From Lactobacillus sp. ESL0684 (GTDB lineage: Bacteria; Bacillota; Bacilli; Lactobacillales; Lactobacillaceae): a stretch of DNA of 64,000 nucleotides. A program made the translations under genes and the position numbers. Below the pieces are notes generated by a model, which was given only the letters and a program-made list of their open reading frames with translations, searched no databases and was not told the origin of the DNA. Below are positions 61,441 through 64,000 of the stretch, piece after piece (the stretch's first letter is position 1; each line of letters starts with the position of its first letter). Where the stretch lies: the NCBI RefSeq assembly GCF_029392675.1, contig NZ_CP113941.1, forward strand, positions 174,001-238,000. Reading direction: 5' to 3'.

Positions 61441-61480
61441 AAAAGACGATATCCAGTTTAAACTCGGATATCGTCTTTTT
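61441..61480. terminator. Bidirectional terminator of the flavoprotein remnant and asd
   Basis: AAAAGACGATATCC pairs with GGATATCGTCTTTT around an 11-base loop, between convergent frames. Confidence 0.87.
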
Positions 61481-61483
61481 GTT

Positions 61484-62533
61484 TTACATTAAATCATCTG
61501 CAACTAAACATTCTGCAATTTCGACCGTATTCCAAGCTGCGCCTTTTAATAAGTTGTCGGCAACAACCCATATATTGAATGCGCCAGGATTTTCTTCATC
61601 AAGACGAATTCGACCGACAAAGGTTTCGCGTTTACCCGTGGCAGTTAGCGGTTGTGGATATAGTTGTTTAGCGGGTTCATCTTGAACAATAATGCCAGGG
61701 GCGGTAGCTAATAACGTATGTAAGTCACTAACTGTAGCAGTTTTATCTGCAGTAACCAAATAAATCGATTCGCCATGACCAATTTCTACAGGAACGCGCA
61801 CACAAGTTGCGGTGACTTTGATGTCTGGGCTATCCATGTCGTCTAGCAAAATCTTTTTAGTTTCATGAATCATTTTCCATTCTTCATGAGTGTAGCCGTC
61901 TTTTTCAAAAACATCGATTTGCGGTAGTAAGTTGAAAGCCTGGGGATAATGCTTAGCTGCTCCTTTGACTGGTGTAATTTTGGCAGTCATTGGTTTGTCA
62001 TACAAGTGTTGCTTGGTTTGATCCAATAATTCTTGCCATGCTGCCTGTCCGGCTCCAGAAATTGCCTGATAAGTTGAAACAATTACCTGTTTTAAACCGA
62101 ATTTTTGTCGAATCGGTGCTAGAGCTAAAACCATTTGGATGGTTGAACAGTTAGGATTAGCAATAATTCCGTGATGTTTTTTTAAAGCATTGCGATTCAC
62201 TTCTGGGATAACTAGTGGCACATCGGGATCCATGCGAAAAGCGCTGGTGTTATCAACGCAAACAGCACCTGCCTCAACGGCAATTGGCAAGAATTTTTTA
62301 GAAACCTCACCGCCAGCAGAAGCGAGAACTAAATCAATATTTTTAAATGAGTCAACAGTTGTTTGTTCAACAGTTAGCGATTCACCTTTAAACTGTAGTA
62401 TTTTGCCAGCCGAACGTTTAGAAGCCAGCAACTTTAAATTTTTAACAGGGATAGTTGATTGAGCCAGTTGGTCGATTAGGCGACTTCCAACGGCACCCGT
62501 TGCTCCTAAGATTGCCACATTATAACCGTTCAT
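61484..62533 (-). CDS. asd: Aspartate-semialdehyde dehydrogenase
   Basis: The 349-residue enzyme makes aspartate-4-semialdehyde for lysine/diaminopimelate, threonine and methionine. It has Rossmann ILGATGAVGSRLI, the catalytic cysteine in IANPNCSTIQM (C129) and the substrate histidine in VEIGHGESI. The frame overlaps the upstream aminotransferase gene by 14 bases with GGGGG as ribosome site, so the two are coupled. The gene is part of a diaminopimelate gene group with dapB. Confidence 0.95.
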   Translation of the reverse strand: MNGYNVAILGATGAVGSRLIDQLAQSTIPVKNLKLLASKRSAGKILQFKGESLTVEQTTVDSFKNIDLVLASAGGEVSKKFLPIAVEAGAVCVDNTSAFRMDPDVPLVIPEVNRNALKKHHGIIANPNCSTIQMVLALAPIRQKFGLKQVIVSTYQAISGAGQAAWQELLDQTKQHLYDKPMTAKITPVKGAAKHYPQAFNLLPQIDVFEKDGYTHEEWKMIHETKKILLDDMDSPDIKVTATCVRVPVEIGHGESIYLVTADKTATVSDLHTLLATAPGIIVQDEPAKQLYPQPLTATGKRETFVGRIRLDEENPGAFNIWVVADNLLKGAAWNTVEIAECLVADDLM

Positions 62534-63725
62534 GCTTAGTACCCCCGTTATTTAAAAACTGTGCAATTCTGTTTAGTGCTTTCTCAATGTCAGTCAGACT
62601 GGCTGCATAGGAAAAGCGAATATGCCCTTCACCACCAGGACCAAAGGCACTACCTGGAATACAACCGACACGTGCCTTTGTCGCCAATAACTTGGCAAAA
62701 TATTTATCATCGGTTTGATATTTTTCTGGGATTTTAACGAATAGATAGAATGCGCCTTCAGGTGGAATTACTTTCAAGCCTAATTTGGTTAAGCCATCGC
62801 TCAAAACTTGCTGGCGTTCGGTGTATATTTTGACAGCAGCTTGTGGATCTAGGTCACCAGCAGGCGATAGTGCTTCTGTAGCGGCTGCTTGAGTAGTATT
62901 AGCCACGGTGGTAACTAAAAGAGCATGAGTCGTGGTCATCTTTTTGATAATTGCTTGCGGACCAGCAAGATAACCGATTCTGTAGCCCGTCATTGCGTGT
63001 GACTTTGATAAGCCGTTGATTAAAATAGTTCGCTTAGGAATAACACGAGCAATCGAGTAATGTTTTTGCGCTTTATAAAGTAATTCGCTATAAATTTCAT
63101 CAGAAATTACATAGAGCTGCTGACTGGCTAAAAGCGAGCCGAGTTGTTTAATTAATTTAGGTGGATATTCACGTCCAGTTGGGTTATTAGGATAATTTAA
63201 AATAATTCCTTTTGCTTGGGGATGCCGCCTTAAAGTTCGCTTAAGTGCTTCAGGAGTTAAAAGATAATCGTCATCTGCAGTATTAATAGTCACAGCTGTT
63301 ATTCCAAATAGCTGCAATAAGGAAAAATAAAGAGCAAAGGTAGGAGTTGGCACAATCACTTCGTCGCCAGGATTAAAGAGAGAAATAATTGCGGTGGCGA
63401 TTGCTTCGGTTGCACCAACGGTAACGATAATTTCGCTATTAGGATTATAAACTAGCTCTTGTTTGCGCTTAAGATAAGCACTGATTGCCTTACATAACTG
63501 GAGATTTCCAGCTTGTCTGCCATAATGGGATTCATTATTTTCAATGCTGTGAATGGCAGCTTGCTTAACATGTTCTGGAGTGTTTAAGTCGGGCTCGCCT
63601 AAAGTTAGTTTAATAATTCCCGGAATATCCGAAATTTCTTGGTCAAACTTCCTGATAGCTGATGGGGTGGTAGTAGCCAAGCGCTGATTTTCAATCTCGA
63701 TTAAGTCTGTAGCTAATTGTGGCAT
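62520..63725 (-). CDS. patA: PLP-dependent aminotransferase, probable N-acetyl-diaminopimelate aminotransferase
   Basis: The 401-residue class I/II aminotransferase has YNPNSEIIVTVGATEAI, LNYPNNPTGREY, SDEIYSEL and the PLP lysine in NGLSKSHAMTGYRIGYL (K241). In lactobacilli such a protein next to dapB and asd is usually PatA of the acetylated diaminopimelate pathway; an aspartate aminotransferase role is the alternative. It starts 22 bases after the dapB stop codon and overlaps asd by 14. Confidence 0.82.
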   Translation of the reverse strand: MPQLATDLIEIENQRLATTTPSAIRKFDQEISDIPGIIKLTLGEPDLNTPEHVKQAAIHSIENNESHYGRQAGNLQLCKAISAYLKRKQELVYNPNSEIIVTVGATEAIATAIISLFNPGDEVIVPTPTFALYFSLLQLFGITAVTINTADDDYLLTPEALKRTLRRHPQAKGIILNYPNNPTGREYPPKLIKQLGSLLASQQLYVISDEIYSELLYKAQKHYSIARVIPKRTILINGLSKSHAMTGYRIGYLAGPQAIIKKMTTTHALLVTTVANTTQAAATEALSPAGDLDPQAAVKIYTERQQVLSDGLTKLGLKVIPPEGAFYLFVKIPEKYQTDDKYFAKLLATKARVGCIPGSAFGPGGEGHIRFSYAASLTDIEKALNRIAQFLNNGGTKHERL

Positions 63726-63747
63726 GATATTTTCTTCTTTCTTCCTA

Positions 63748-64000
63748 TTATATAAGGTTCTCTAAGCCAATAACTAGGTTATGCAAGTCGCTAACTTTTT
63801 CAAGTGCTAATCTAACCCCGTGCATGAAGGAATGGCGGTCAAAAGAATCTTGTCTAATGGTTAAAGCTTCACCGTCGCCGCCAAATAGCACTTGTTCATG
63901 GGCAACGTAGCCGGGTAAACGAACTGCATGGATGGGGATGCCATATTTGTCAGCACCACGTGCGGGATTATTTGCAAAGTTTGCTTCGGGTTGATGATTG
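63748..64000 (-). CDS. dapB: 4-hydroxy-tetrahydrodipicolinate reductase, C-terminal part
   Basis: Translation of the minus strand from the window edge gives [44 protein letters not shown] and [17 protein letters not shown], the conserved end of DapB. The upstream part, including the Rossmann fold, is beyond the window. DapB reduces the dihydrodipicolinate intermediate in lysine/diaminopimelate synthesis. It is followed by the aminotransferase and asd genes in one operon. Confidence 0.9.
   Translation of the reverse strand, partial: NHQPEANFANNPARGADKYGIPIHAVRLPGYVAHEQVLFGGDGEALTIRQDSFDRHSFMHGVRLALEKVSDLHNLVIGLENLI

Overview
The window is a low-GC Firmicutes chromosome segment. It most resembles a Lactobacillus of the acidophilus/crispatus/helveticus kind: AT-rich codon use, strong AGGAGG-type ribosome binding sites, surface proteins with Lactobacillus SLAP repeats, a ThiW-type ECF S-component under a TPP riboswitch, 2,3-BPG-dependent GpmA, and IS110 and ISLre2-type elements. 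No rRNA, tRNA or CRISPR array was seen. The species assignment is inference.

Layout. 0-6 kb: nucleoside salvage (nupC diverging from deoC-deoB-deoR-pdp), with two matching palindromic operators in the divergent promoter region. 6-18.7 kb: mostly housekeeping genes (NAD(P)-binding reductase, thiW with riboswitch, two phosphoglycerate mutase-family proteins, a secreted matrixin-like protease, HelD-like helicase, GNAT, SGNH hydrolase, coaA, efp, Gfo/Idh oxidoreductase, two secreted DUF6612-like proteins), interrupted by a mazEF-type toxin-antitoxin cassette between two copies of one terminator. 18.9-30.7 kb: an accessory block of fumarate-reductase-like flavoproteins (one MFS-linked, two intact FMN-bind/FAD proteins, one decayed), with AraC and TetR regulators and a zinc alcohol dehydrogenase. 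30.9-42.7 kb: an alpha-mannoside operon (PTS EIIA-EIIB-EIIC, two GH38 alpha-mannosidases, a PRD regulator, a ROK sugar kinase) whose regulator is split by an IS110-family element. 42.8-50 kb: a LysR-controlled operon with three more flavoproteins and an MFS transporter. 50.1-54 kb: SLAP and BspA-like surface proteins around a second mazEF cassette, again between two copies of one terminator. 54.1-54.7 kb: a decayed ISLre2-type transposase. 55-60.5 kb: a very AT-rich gene cluster for a thiazole/oxazole-modified peptide. 60.9-61.4 kb: a truncated FMN-bind flavoprotein. 61.5-64 kb: lysine/diaminopimelate genes asd, patA-like and partial dapB.

The most exciting system is the 55-60.5 kb cluster. 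An 84-residue precursor ends in five consecutive cysteines followed by a Ser/Gly-rich tail, as in streptolysin S-type peptides. It is followed by an ABC exporter pair, a McbB/SagC-like protein, a SagB-type dehydrogenase and two different YcaO proteins in tandem, all tightly overlapping. Second is the IS110-family element: its 5' non-coding leader carries a 14-mer equal to the two sequences flanking the insertion joined together, which suggests a bridge-RNA guide. Third is the recurring arrangement of a mazEF cassette between duplicated, locus-specific terminators of convergent genes. Fourth is the set of eight fumarate-reductase-like flavoproteins (six intact, two broken), which suggests a broad ability to use organic compounds as electron acceptors.
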